NCBI GenBank assembly: GCA_965231815.1
Contig: OZ246890.1
Span: 620,001 to 684,000, forward strand
Direction of reading: 5' to 3'
Length of the DNA: 64,000 nucleotides
DNA from: JAPPFW01 sp965231815
GTDB taxonomy: Bacteria > Actinomycetota > Acidimicrobiia > Spongiisociales > Spongiisociaceae
The notes under the pieces were generated by a model, which worked only from the letters and a program-made list of their open reading frames with translations, made no database searches and was not told the DNA's origin. Positions 25,110 to 33,923 of this stretch are shown here, one piece after another. The position numbers and the translations under genes are program-made. Position 1 is the first letter of the stretch. The number at the start of each line of letters is the position of its first letter.

Positions 25110-26537
25110 GTGGCTTATCCAATCATTCGTTTGCGGAATATTGGCCCTATTGAGGAGGGTGAGGTCCGGCTTCATCCGCTCACGGTGCTGATCGGTAAGA
25201 ACAATACGGGGAAGACGTACGCTGCTCAGGCGGTGTATTCGGTGTTCAAGGCCGTGGATCAGGTGAATGGCGTGCCGGAGCCGCTCTTGTCCGACGACGA
25301 GGTCGAACAGGTGATTGCCGCCGATCGTCGATCCGTGGCTGACGATGGTTGGGCTGTGTTCGGGTCGTCCGTGAGGGGGAAAGCCGAGCGGTGGTTGGGC
25401 GACCTTATGGGTCAAGCGGACGAGCATCTAGAGGATCGACTGAAGATCTACTTTGATGTCAAGGGGTTGGATGAGATCCAAAGATGGGCTGCCAACGCCG
25501 ATCTTGATGTTGCGGTTTCCTGCAGGATCGCCGGAGAGGATCGGTTCCTGTTCGGTTTGGGTGGAGGCCCTTCTGCTGAAGTAGCGGACTTCTTCTCGAC
25601 CGTGGCGTACCAACCCGGTCGACCCACGCGCGGCCCCGTCCTGAGGGGTGCCCGAGGGTATTGGGAAAGATCCCGAGAGGGTGACCTTGCTGAATATGCG
25701 AGACAGCGGATATCTTTTCAGCTTGCCCGGTTTGTGTGGGCTGAGGGTTTCCTGCCGTCGGCCGGCTTAGGTGGATCGGCTTATTACTTACCGGCCGGGC
25801 GATCCGGGTTACTGGAGGCGTGGACGGATGTGGTGCGTCTCAGCCTCGAACGGGAGCGTGACCGTTTCGCTCTCAAGGGTCGGAAGCCTGCTGCCTTGAG
25901 GGGCATTGCTTTGGATTTCGTGTCCGAGTTGCTTCCAGTTATCCAGCCTCGACGACCGCTCCAGTCCGACATGATGATGTTTGTGGCTGTCGAGCGTTTG
26001 GAAGGGTTGATCGTCGGTGAGATCAAGTCGGGAAGAGGGAGGGACAAGGTCCCATCCCTGACCTATGCACAGGATGGTAGAGAGATTCCGGTGCAGCGGG
26101 CTTCTTCGATGGTGGCGGAGGTAGCTCCGCTGCTCAGTTGGGTCAAGCACATCTTGCGACCAGGCGATTTGCTGCTGATTGACGAGCCTGAGGCTCATAT
26201 GCATCCCGAGGCGATCCTGGCTGTCGCCGACGCATTGGTGGCCCTGGCCGGGGCAGGCGTGAGGGTTCTATGTACCACTCATAGCTCTGAGTTTCTACAT
26301 CAGGTTTCTAATTGCATGCTCAGGTCGCAGGCGGCCGAGCATGCATCGAGAGGTTCTCCTATAAGGCCGGACGACCTGGGCGTATACAGATTCGAGGACG
26401 TCGAAGCGGCTGGTGGTACTCGGATCGTGGCAGAGTCGATTGATCCGGAGTGGGGTATACCTGAAACAGAGCATGTAGCAGTTGCGGAGCGCCTCGCCCG
26501 CGAAACCGAAGAATTGCTCCAGGCTATAGGTAGATAG
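25110..26537 (+). CDS. SMC/OLD-like AAA ATPase, probable defence protein
   Basis: A 475-aa ABC/SMC-type ATPase of the AAA_15/AAA_21 kind found in many anti-phage systems. Walker A GKNNTGKT is at residues 29-36 directly after the IRLRNIGPIEEG strand. The Walker B and D-loop LLLIDEPEAHMHPEA is near residue 355, and the H-loop VLCTTHSSEFLHQ near 392. A helical insertion separates the halves, and no TOPRIM or HNH domain is present, unlike GajA or OLD. Start GTG 25110 with GGAGGGAC upstream. The next frame (26534-27022) begins within its stop codon region and looks like a small nuclease, and a Gabija pair follows on the opposite strand. The arrangement ATPase plus small nuclease suggests the ATPase senses infection and licenses the partner; this is inference. 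Confidence 0.8.
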   Translation: MAYPIIRLRNIGPIEEGEVRLHPLTVLIGKNNTGKTYAAQAVYSVFKAVDQVNGVPEPLLSDDEVEQVIAADRRSVADDGWAVFGSSVRGKAERWLGDLMGQADEHLEDRLKIYFDVKGLDEIQRWAANADLDVAVSCRIAGEDRFLFGLGGGPSAEVADFFSTVAYQPGRPTRGPVLRGARGYWERSREGDLAEYARQRISFQLARFVWAEGFLPSAGLGGSAYYLPAGRSGLLEAWTDVVRLSLERERDRFALKGRKPAALRGIALDFVSELLPVIQPRRPLQSDMMMFVAVERLEGLIVGEIKSGRGRDKVPSLTYAQDGREIPVQRASSMVAEVAPLLSWVKHILRPGDLLLIDEPEAHMHPEAILAVADALVALAGAGVRVLCTTHSSEFLHQVSNCMLRSQAAEHASRGSPIRPDDLGVYRFEDVEAAGGTRIVAESIDPEWGIPETEHVAVAERLARETEELLQAIGR

Positions 26538-27022
26538 CCATCAGACCGGCCCGCCACCTCAAGGGACTACACGCGGCCTGCGGATGCATAGGCGAGTCTT
26601 CGCGGAGCGGTAAACATGGGGCCCTCATCGAGAAGGACGGGTGTTCCCTTACCATTGAGGGCCTCCGGGTTGCCATCGACTGTGACAGGTGTTGTGTCTT
26701 CGGCGCTCGGGATACCCGACCAGATTTGGTAGTTGTTCGGCGCTGCCCGTCAATGACCCAATGGGTTGTACTCGAGATGAAGCTAACACTGCGTGAGCAC
26801 GCGGCGCAGCAGGCCCGGGCTGCGCTATGTCTCTTGGGCGAACATCGCCTGTTTCCGTTCCGCCTCGACGGTGTAGCTGTCTGGTTTGTGGTTAAGAGGC
26901 CGCGTAGATCCGACTACACGATCATGCATAACATCGGAACGATAGAAACAGGCCGATGGCGGGTGCGTCCCAGGCTCTACAGATCGGGAGATACAGTCTC
27001 TTGTCGTGATCATGATGCGTGA
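26534..27022 (+). CDS. Small PD-(D/E)xK nuclease-like partner of the ATPase
   Basis: An open frame without stops from 26534 to 27022 overlaps the ATPase stop codon. It contains DCDRCCVFGARDTRPDLVVV followed closely by QWVVLEMKLTLREHAAQQAR. Pro-Asp plus a downstream Glu-x-Lys on a hydrophobic strand, then a helix with Gln, is the layout of a PD-(D/E)xK nuclease core. The upstream part is Cys-rich. No ATG, GTG or TTG occurs before TTG 26726, which would cut just after the PD motif. A start at ATA 26534 or an ATC or ATT would be needed for the full core, or the start has mutated. About 160 aa if read from 26534. The fold assignment is from motif spacing only. Confidence 0.5.
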   Translation: MAIRPARHLKGLHAACGCIGESSRSGKHGALIEKDGCSLTIEGLRVAIDCDRCCVFGARDTRPDLVVVRRCPSMTQWVVLEMKLTLREHAAQQARAALCLLGEHRLFPFRLDGVAVWFVVKRPRRSDYTIMHNIGTIETGRWRVRPRLYRSGDTVSCRDHDA

Positions 27023-27192
27023 TTCGGGCTCTCATGGTCGTCGAGAACGCATAAGCTACCGGTCGATCATGCTCTGATCTGATACGCCCTTGTCCAGTGC
27101 ATTGATAGGGGGTGACTCTACGACGAATACCCAAACGTTCTCCACTGAAACTCAACCGACCGACGGAGGGTGGGCGGATGGTCTTAGAAGGC

Positions 27193-29118
27193 TCAGCCGT
27201 CCCGGGCGACTTCCTCCATCGTAAGCCCCATCTCACGGATGAAACGTGACTCCCGGCATCGATACCAGTTGCCGTAGCTCGACAGCCGAGTACGTGGCCG
27301 GGTGAGGAGCAAGGCCCTAGCTGCTCGACTTGCTGCGACGTAGACCACTCTGCGTTCCTCGGCCAGTTCTTCGGGGGATGTGGCTTTGTAGTGAGGGAAG
27401 TTCCCCTCGTGCATTCCTAGAAGAATCACGACCCTGAAGCCGAGCCCTCTAGCGCGGTGCGGTGTCAGGACCCTCACGCCGGGTTCGGAGGGTGGGACGC
27501 CCTCAAGCCGAGATAACATGCGGAGGAACCCGGCGAGAGATCGATTAGGCGCCGCGGTGGTTGTTTGATAGTCGGTGAGCAGTCGTTGAAGGTGCTCTTG
27601 ATCGCGATACCACGATTCTCTTTCGGTGTCGTCTAGGTCGATGCCGATCTCGTCCATTCTTATCAATGCCGAAACCGCTTGGAAGCCGTTCGGGGTCGCA
27701 GTGTCCGAGCCCAGGAGGGCTTCGATGAACTCTTGGGGGAGGCTTCCTCGCTTTGCGGAGTCTCGGAGGATGGCTTCAGTCGACAGAACTTCATGACTGT
27801 CATCGCCCTCTTTGTATTGTTCTCCCAACTCTTCCAGTAGGCGACGCTGCGCCGGTAGGTCTCTCGGGTTCTGTGCCAGCTTGAGAGCGTAGAGGCTTAG
27901 GCGGCCCGGAGATGACTCGAAGAGTCCCTTCTCCTCGACGCGCAGAGAGAAGGGAACCCCGTGTTCTTGGAGATCATCCAAGAGGTTGGCAAACCCATAG
28001 CGGGTTCGCCCGAGAACGCAGATGTCCTCGGGTGCTACCGCGGTGGCCTCGCCCTTGTACACCCATTCCGGATCAAGTCCTGTCTCTAGAATCGAGCGAA
28101 TCCATGTGCCGATGGCCCTCGCTTCGTGCTCGTCGTTGACGTAGGAGCGTGCCCCAACCCATCCATTTGCCAGGGTTCCACTATTGAGCGTTGTTGGCAC
28201 ACCGCGTTCCCCGATATTCTTGCGCAATCCGCTTAAGGCGTCAACGATGGTCCGGGCACTACGGAAGTTAGTTGTGAGCTTGTGTTCGCTGGCGTTGAAA
28301 TCCGAGACAAACTCTCGTAAGAACGTAGGACCACCCCCCGCGAAGGCGTTGATGGACTGGTCGGTGTCGGCGACGACGAAGAACCTCTGATGATTATCAG
28401 CCCTTATTGTTTTCAAGAGTTCGTACTGGCTTCGGGTTAGCTCCTGGCCTTCATCGACCAGTATGTGCCTGTACTGCCGGCGAATGTGTGAGCCAACCCA
28501 CGGATGTATCTCAATCAGCTTTACCGTTTGGCAGATCATCCCTTCATAGTCAACGCTTCCGGTGTTCGTCAGCGCAGTTTCGTAAGCTTCGTAAGCGTCG
28601 GACAGCCGGATCCTGCCGTTTAGTACCCGATCTCGTTCGCCCGGTGTCGGGTGAGCGAGACTGGTTTTCATCAGGGCGATCCTATTGAACAGTTTCCGCC
28701 ATTCAGAACGATCTATAGATCCGATCAGCCCGTGCCGTTCCTCAAGAGTTTGGATGACGAGAGCGCGCTTGTCTTCTAGGTCCGAGATGACGGTTATGGG
28801 CCTCTTCAGACCTACCGGACCTCCGTAGTTCTCCAGAATGCCAAGGGCGAAGGAGTGGAAGGTTGTCGCGTTGACTCGCCAGAGGTCGTCTTCGGGAACC
28901 ACCATCCGAGCACGCTTCTTCAGTTCTTGAGCGGCCCTTACCGTGTAGGTCAGTGCAAGTATCCGGAAAAGATCACGCGGCGATCCGTCCAAGAGGCTTA
29001 TCACCCGTCGTACCAGCACCTCTGTCTTGCCAGAGCCGGGAGGAGCGGTGATCAAGTGCGCTCCGTCGCCCAGCCCGATAGCCGCGATCTGCTGTTCGGT
29101 AAGAGTGGTGACGCTCAT
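27193..29118 (-). CDS. gajB: GajB-like UvrD/PcrA helicase, Gabija system
   Basis: The superfamily 1 helicase partner of the Gabija anti-phage system. The 641-aa protein has motif I APPGSGKTEVLVRRV (about residues 25-39), motif Ia LALTYTVRAAQELK, and motif II HILVDEGQELTRSQ. It also has motif IV TTNFRSARTIVDAL and C-terminal motifs VRVLTPHRARGLGFRVVILL and EERRVVYVAASRAARALLL. Length and motif order fit a full SF1A helicase. In Gabija, GajB is thought to respond to DNA ends or nucleotides and stimulate the GajA nuclease. ATG 29118 overlaps the gajA stop by 4 bases (ATGA), so the two are translationally coupled. Confidence 0.85.
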   Translation of the reverse strand: MSVTTLTEQQIAAIGLGDGAHLITAPPGSGKTEVLVRRVISLLDGSPRDLFRILALTYTVRAAQELKKRARMVVPEDDLWRVNATTFHSFALGILENYGGPVGLKRPITVISDLEDKRALVIQTLEERHGLIGSIDRSEWRKLFNRIALMKTSLAHPTPGERDRVLNGRIRLSDAYEAYETALTNTGSVDYEGMICQTVKLIEIHPWVGSHIRRQYRHILVDEGQELTRSQYELLKTIRADNHQRFFVVADTDQSINAFAGGGPTFLREFVSDFNASEHKLTTNFRSARTIVDALSGLRKNIGERGVPTTLNSGTLANGWVGARSYVNDEHEARAIGTWIRSILETGLDPEWVYKGEATAVAPEDICVLGRTRYGFANLLDDLQEHGVPFSLRVEEKGLFESSPGRLSLYALKLAQNPRDLPAQRRLLEELGEQYKEGDDSHEVLSTEAILRDSAKRGSLPQEFIEALLGSDTATPNGFQAVSALIRMDEIGIDLDDTERESWYRDQEHLQRLLTDYQTTTAAPNRSLAGFLRMLSRLEGVPPSEPGVRVLTPHRARGLGFRVVILLGMHEGNFPHYKATSPEELAEERRVVYVAASRAARALLLTRPRTRLSSYGNWYRCRESRFIREMGLTMEEVARDG

Positions 29119-30905
29119 CGCGAACGCATTCCGAGTATATGGTCAGCCCGGTTGAATAACTCGGCAACCCGCTCCGGAATGGTCGGTTTACCGTTCTCGT
29201 TCTCCACTGTGACAATCGCTTCGGCAACGGCAGCCCCGTAAGTTCCCTTGTTTTTGTCGAGAAACCCCTCAAGGACATCATCCTCGGTCCAATCACGATA
29301 ATTGGGCTGTTTCGAGAATCTGGCCAGTGCGTAGGGTCCGTAGAATGCGCGGATTCCATCCCTGATAGGCGCCTGAAGGCCTTCGTCGATCAGATAGCGT
29401 TCGAAGTCTGTACCGTTAGGGAGCATCACGACTTCTTCCGACTGCCTATCAAGGGTTCGTTCAAGCAATTTGCCTATAGCTCGTAGTGCGTTATCGCCCC
29501 CCTTGTCGTCATCAACGAGCGCTAGCCACGGTATGGCAAGATCTTCAAGCACTTTGACAAGCCCCTTCGCCGCGGCGAGGGACCCCGGATCGACAAAGGT
29601 TACGCCCAAACCTTCAGCCTCCATCCCCCAGTGAGCTCGGGCAAATACAGGTAAGGCATCCCGCTCGGTTGTCCCATCTCCGATGATCGCCAGGCGAGCG
29701 AAAAGCACCTGGCCGTAGGAACGGGCGATGAGACGGTGCGTCTTGATCTCGTCCGCATCGTCAAGGTGCCCGGAGTGTCTGACCTCGATGCCTTGATCTG
29801 AGTGCCGGAAGACTCGAACTTGTCGGATCGGTGTGGTTCCTGCGATCTGGCCTGAGTGCGTGGTGACGATCCGTTGACCGGGTATTTGATCGATAATGCG
29901 CATAAGGGCGAGCTGGGCATGTGGGTGTAGGTGGGCCTCGGGTTCTTCTAAGGCAGCCACAATGTGTGGTGAGAAGGGCTCATCCATTCCCGGAATCTCG
30001 CCGACAAACGCTCGATAGACCAGCACTTCGGCGAGGCTCCGGCTCCCCAGGCCCTGCATTCGTAGCGGCAAACGGGCTCCTGCAGGGGCGCTCACAATAA
30101 TATCCGTCGCCCTTGTGAGATCGGCGACCCTGCTTGGTAGAGGTTCAAGGTCTACCTCGTCGACGGTCGGCATAGCCTTCCGGGCCTCGTCGAGGCGGTC
30201 CCGAAGGCGACCAAGCAGAGAACTGTTCCCGAGAAGAAGTTCGCCCAACTCCCGCAGTTGGCCCTCGACGGACTTCTCTATGTCCTGATCCAGGTCACGC
30301 TGAGCCAGCAGTCGACCCCACCGACTGGTTTGTCGCCGCATGTCGGCGACGAGATCACGATTTGCTTGCAAGAGAGCGAACGAGAGTACGGTTAGGTGGC
30401 GCTCAGCCACCCGCGGTGTCGGCGCCTCCATAACTCCGGTCCGGGTGGGTGAGTCACAGCCGGGCCAACTTTCAACGAAACAGCGACGACGGTCGACGGT
30501 GCTGTGATCGACGCCAATCGTACCGATGGTACGTATCGCCACGAAGTTGCGCGCTCCTTCTCCGACAGTGCCTTGAGTGGTCTCAGAGCGGACTGCATCC
30601 CCGAACAGTGCTTCTAGATGCTGAGAAAACCGGGTTCCTTCCGCAGGCACCAAGAGAAGGTCTACAAGGGACTCGCGGCTCTGCTGGCCAGCCCTGTCGA
30701 CGTGGAGGTCGTCTGGTACGGGGGATCGCGTTCCCAGAGCAGTCTCCAGCGCCTCCAGAAAGGCGGACTTGCCCGTGTTGTTCTCACCAACAAGAACTGT
30801 GGTTTCCGGATCAAGGGTCACACATACGTCTCGCAACACGCGAAAACCGCTGATCCGGACGGCCTCTATACGAACACCGGCACTCAGGCGGGGGGCTTCT
30901 ACCAC
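29115..30905 (-). CDS. gajA: GajA-like ATPase-TOPRIM endonuclease, Gabija system
   Basis: The nuclease subunit of Gabija, an OLD-family protein. The N-terminal ABC ATPase has VLVGENNTGKSAFLEALE (Walker A), AALEEPEAHLHPHAQLALM (Walker B and D-loop) and IVTTHSGQI. The C-terminal TOPRIM domain has LAIIGDGTTERDALPVFARA (catalytic Glu) and WLALVDDDKGGDNALRAIG (DxD). About 596 aa, the usual GajA size. I prefer GTG 30905 because GAGGAG lies 8 bases upstream; a GTG three codons earlier at 30914 directly abuts that site. It is the first gene of the gajA-gajB operon. ATP or nucleotide depletion during infection is the proposed trigger in studied systems. Confidence 0.87.
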   Translation of the reverse strand: MVEAPRLSAGVRIEAVRISGFRVLRDVCVTLDPETTVLVGENNTGKSAFLEALETALGTRSPVPDDLHVDRAGQQSRESLVDLLLVPAEGTRFSQHLEALFGDAVRSETTQGTVGEGARNFVAIRTIGTIGVDHSTVDRRRCFVESWPGCDSPTRTGVMEAPTPRVAERHLTVLSFALLQANRDLVADMRRQTSRWGRLLAQRDLDQDIEKSVEGQLRELGELLLGNSSLLGRLRDRLDEARKAMPTVDEVDLEPLPSRVADLTRATDIIVSAPAGARLPLRMQGLGSRSLAEVLVYRAFVGEIPGMDEPFSPHIVAALEEPEAHLHPHAQLALMRIIDQIPGQRIVTTHSGQIAGTTPIRQVRVFRHSDQGIEVRHSGHLDDADEIKTHRLIARSYGQVLFARLAIIGDGTTERDALPVFARAHWGMEAEGLGVTFVDPGSLAAAKGLVKVLEDLAIPWLALVDDDKGGDNALRAIGKLLERTLDRQSEEVVMLPNGTDFERYLIDEGLQAPIRDGIRAFYGPYALARFSKQPNYRDWTEDDVLEGFLDKNKGTYGAAVAEAIVTVENENGKPTIPERVAELFNRADHILGMRSR

Positions 30906-30914
30906 GGTTAACAC

Positions 30915-31486
30915 TCCTCACCGTATTCCAGACGGGAAGGCCACGAAACGTAGCTTAGGCAGGATGCAGCACAACTGCCCGACGGATCTTCGTGGGGGGA
31001 GTAACCTCGGCGTGCATCCAAACCGGGCAACCATCTCATGACGTCTTCGGATTATCCGAGTTCCCTCTACGAGTCGTTAGGTGTGCCTCCCGATAACGGC
31101 CCGGTCTTGTGAGCTTCAGCTTGGGCAGACATTGCAGTCCCGTGCGTGTATGCGCCTTGCCTTTGCGCAGATTGCAAACTTTGAGCGGATTGCGCAAAGC
31201 TGTAGAAAAACGCAAACTGTTTGCGTAAGCAGGGCTCCGTGAATCCGGGTGAACCTCCAACCGCTCAGGCAGTGCCGAACGGCCTCGGCCGGCAACCCTC
31301 GCGCCGGCAGATCTGATTGATCTGTTTCTGCCAGAGGACATCTGATGCCTAGCCAAGGCGCGCAGGATCACTTAGGCTTAGAGCTAACACAGGGGATAGG
31401 AAGGGTATGAGTATGAGGTATGCCGATTCCGGTGTTGAAAACGAACCGTCTGGGTGGGGTTTTGCACATAGAGCAGCAGATCGCGC
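30915..31486. other. Divergent intergenic region between gajA and a small operon
   Basis: No supported gene. It contains the promoters of gajA (minus) and of the two-gene operon (plus), with an unusual cluster of palindromic TTTGCG-type motifs at 31161-31225, annotated separately. Confidence 0.45.
31161..31225. promoter_or_regulatory. Cluster of TTTGCG palindromes, operator-like
   Basis: CTTTGCGCA (31161-31169) and TGCGCAAAG (31191-31199) are perfect inverted arms. CGCAAACTGTTTGCG (31211-31225) is a second perfect palindrome, and GATTGCAAAC lies between them. Four related TTTGC(G) half-sites in 65 bp at a divergent promoter suggest binding by a dimeric repressor, possibly the small winged-helix protein at 31487. 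Confidence 0.5.
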
Positions 31487-31684
31487 ATGAGTCCCGACCG
31501 ACCTGAGAATGGCAGTGACCGGGGTAAGCGCGCGTACCTGCTCTACGCTCTGATCAGGGCCCGCCCGGGAATCAGCCCCCAGGAAGTGAAGGACCTAACC
31601 GGTTGGGATGACAAGACTGTAGCAACAGCCGGCGTTGACCTGGAGCGGTTGGTTGACGAAACCCTGAGGGCTCAACCGGCGTGA
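31487..31684 (+). CDS. Small winged-helix-like DNA-binding protein
   Basis: A 65-aa protein with RAYLLYALIRARPGISPQEV, then KDLTGWDDKTVATAGVDLER, which has the helix and recognition-helix pattern of a winged helix-turn-helix (IRA.PGIS..EV...TGW...TV...). The stop overlaps the next start (GTGA at 31681), so it is the first gene of a two-gene operon. It could bind the palindrome cluster upstream; that is a guess. Confidence 0.5.
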   Translation: MSPDRPENGSDRGKRAYLLYALIRARPGISPQEVKDLTGWDDKTVATAGVDLERLVDETLRAQPA

Positions 31685-31895
31685 CGGATATACCGTGGTT
31701 GGTCTACGTGGGTGTGGTGGTCGGCTCCAGCGCTTCAATAGCTAAGATCGCGATTGATTCTCTTAGTTACCGTAGGGCGACACCACTACACAAGGCCCAA
31801 GAGCGACTGACGGATTCGGAGGTTCAAGTCAATCTAGCCCGAGCCGCTGGGCTGAGGGAAGAAGCTTACGCTAAGCGTGACGAGAGGCGAGCTAA

Positions 31896-33712
31896 CCCTG
31901 ATTATTCATGGGTGTGGGGTTCGGGTTTGGTCGGGGGTGGGGTTTTAGGCTGTTGACCTGGTGTTTTGGGTGTTGTGGTTGGTGTTTTGTGGTGTTGTGG
32001 GGTTTCACCTGGTGGGTGAAGGGGTGTGGTGGGGGGAACGGTGTTTGTTCGGGGGTGTTTGACGCGGGTGTGCCCTCCCGGTCTGCGATAATTGAGTGTA
32101 AGAAAAAGCCCGTATCGCTGAGGGGAGGGCATCCGCATGATGAAGGTTACCAGCACGACGAAGCGGCTGCGTGTTGAGGTGGACGACTCGGGGGTGGTGG
32201 GCCATGTCGGGTTGTGGTTATTGGGCGGGTTCGCGGATCGTCTGGGGGTGGGTGACGTTTTGTCGGGGGTGTTCGACAGGTCGGGTGTGGTTCATGATCG
32301 GGGGAAGGTGTTGGTGCATGCGATGTTGATGCTTGCGGGGGGTGGGGAGTGCTGCACGGATGTGGAGTTCCTGCGTTCTGAGCCGGGGTTGTTCGGTTCG
32401 ACGGTGTCGGACTCGACGTTGTACCGGACGATGCGCAGCATCGACAAACAAAGGCGGGTCGGCCTCGCCGGGGCGTTGGCCGGGGTTCGGGAACGGGTAT
32501 GGAACAAAGTGGACACCGACCCGACCTCTGCGGTGGTGTTGGACATCGACGCGTCGGTTCATGTGGTTCATTCCGAGAACAAGGAGGGTGCGGCGCCGAC
32601 GTATAAACGCAGCTACGGGTTTCATCCGATTTATTGTTTCTCCGATTTGTCGGGGGAGTGCCTGTCGGTGTTGCTGCGTCCCGGCAACGCCGGGGCGAAC
32701 ACCGTCGCGGATCATGTGCAGGTCCTGGACCAGGCTATCGAAGCGTTGCCCGAACACATAAGGGTGGGGCACCGACCCGGCGACAACGAAAACACAGCCC
32801 GGCGGGAGATAAGGGTCCGTGCGGATTCGGCGGCCGGTCCCTCATTCGCGAAGAAATGCCGGGAACGCAGGGTCGGGTTCAGTTTCGTAGCCCGCAAAAC
32901 CGGGCGGATACAGGAAGCCATCAACCTCATCGACGTGGACGACCCCCGCTGGAAACCAGCCGTCCCGAACCGGCCGACCACAAGCAACAACAGCGAACCC
33001 CGAGCTCATGTCGCGGACCTGACCGACTTGGTCGAAGCCGGGAACTGGCCGCCGGGGGCCCGACTCGTCGTACGACGCGAACCCCGCCACCCCGGCGCGC
33101 AGCGTTCCCTCTTCCCCTCAGACGACTACCGCTACTGGGGACACTGGACCGACAACCCCGCCGACGCTGCAGAAGCCGACGCCGACATGCGCGCCCACGC
33201 CCGGGTCGAAGACCACATAGCCCGACTCAAAACCAGCGGTGCGCAACGGTTCCCGTTCACCGACCTCGAAACCAACCACGCCTGGCTGGCTCTCGTCACC
33301 TGGGCCGACACCCTGGTCCGCTGGTTCCAACACCTCACCCTCGCCGGTACCCGCCTCCGGCGGGCCCGACCCAAAACATTACGCTGGGCACTATGGCACA
33401 CCCCCGCCAAGCTCATAAACCACGCCCGACAAAAAATCATACGCATCCCACAAACCTGGCCCACCGCACCCCTAATCACCAGCATCCACCAACACCTCCA
33501 AACCATCTAACCAACCCCGACACGCCGCACCGAACCGCACACACCCAACCCGAACACGCCCCGAACCGGGAAGCCCAACCGAAACAACACACCACCCCCG
33601 CAAACCCGGCACGGTTCAACGCATCAGACCCCCCACCCCGGCGAACACCACCCCAAACACCCCCAAAACCAGCCGAAACCCGCCCCCCAAGTCGCACCGT
33701 GAATAATCAGGG
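31896..33712 (+). mobile_element. Complete IS1380-family insertion sequence, 1817 bp
   Basis: The left end CCCTGATTATTCA (31896-31908) and right end TGAATAATCAGGG (33700-33712) are perfect 13-bp inverted repeats. The element is flanked by CTAA on both sides (31892-31895, 33713-33716), a 4-bp target duplication as usual for IS1380. It carries one full transposase gene. The unusually G-rich leader precedes the transposase. Confidence 0.92.
32137..33510 (+). CDS. IS1380-family transposase
   Basis: A 457-aa DDE transposase with the IS1380 N-terminal block (VEVDDSGVVGHVGLWLLGGF). The catalytic Asp is in AVVLDIDASVHVVHSENKEG, the second in REIRVRADSAAGPSFAK, and the Glu in HARVEDHIARLKTSGAQRFP. 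The start ATG 32137 has GGGGAGGGC about 10 bases upstream. Complete and probably active. Fragments of close relatives occur at 13159 and 18568, so this family has transposed here repeatedly. Confidence 0.9.
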   Translation: MMKVTSTTKRLRVEVDDSGVVGHVGLWLLGGFADRLGVGDVLSGVFDRSGVVHDRGKVLVHAMLMLAGGGECCTDVEFLRSEPGLFGSTVSDSTLYRTMRSIDKQRRVGLAGALAGVRERVWNKVDTDPTSAVVLDIDASVHVVHSENKEGAAPTYKRSYGFHPIYCFSDLSGECLSVLLRPGNAGANTVADHVQVLDQAIEALPEHIRVGHRPGDNENTARREIRVRADSAAGPSFAKKCRERRVGFSFVARKTGRIQEAINLIDVDDPRWKPAVPNRPTTSNNSEPRAHVADLTDLVEAGNWPPGARLVVRREPRHPGAQRSLFPSDDYRYWGHWTDNPADAAEADADMRAHARVEDHIARLKTSGAQRFPFTDLETNHAWLALVTWADTLVRWFQHLTLAGTRLRRARPKTLRWALWHTPAKLINHARQKIIRIPQTWPTAPLITSIHQHLQTI

Positions 33713-33923
33713 CTAAGCGTGAGGTTCAGCAATTCCGCCAACGTATCCACATTGGCGACACCCCACCAGAGAGTCCGTCACAAGACGATATCTGGATTGA
33801 TACATCAAGTTGATTTACTCCAGACCAGACTTAATGACGGAGCGAGGGGCAGTCGAGGGGACTCCGGGTCACCGCCGAAAGCAAGGTCGCTCGGGATAAG
33901 GGCCGTAGGGCTGCGGCACCCTA

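Larger units (their letters stand above)
31681..33813 (+). pseudogene. Small membrane-anchored protein gene split by IS1380
   Basis: The frame begins with GTG 31681 (MTDIPWLVYVGVVVGSSASI), one membrane segment, then a charged helix (HKAQERLTDSEVQVNLARAA). It is broken by the IS1380 element at 31896. Removing 31896-33712 and one CTAA copy (33713-33716) restores an uninterrupted frame through EAYAKRDERRAKREVQQFRQ to a TGA at 33811-33813, giving 103 aa. The operon partner is the winged-helix protein with which it overlaps by 4 bases. The family is unknown; a membrane-tethered effector or antitoxin-like pair is possible. Confidence 0.65.

Noticed and set aside
24813..25427. 204-aa minus-strand frame
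   Set aside because: Mostly antisense to the ATPase start; no protein features.
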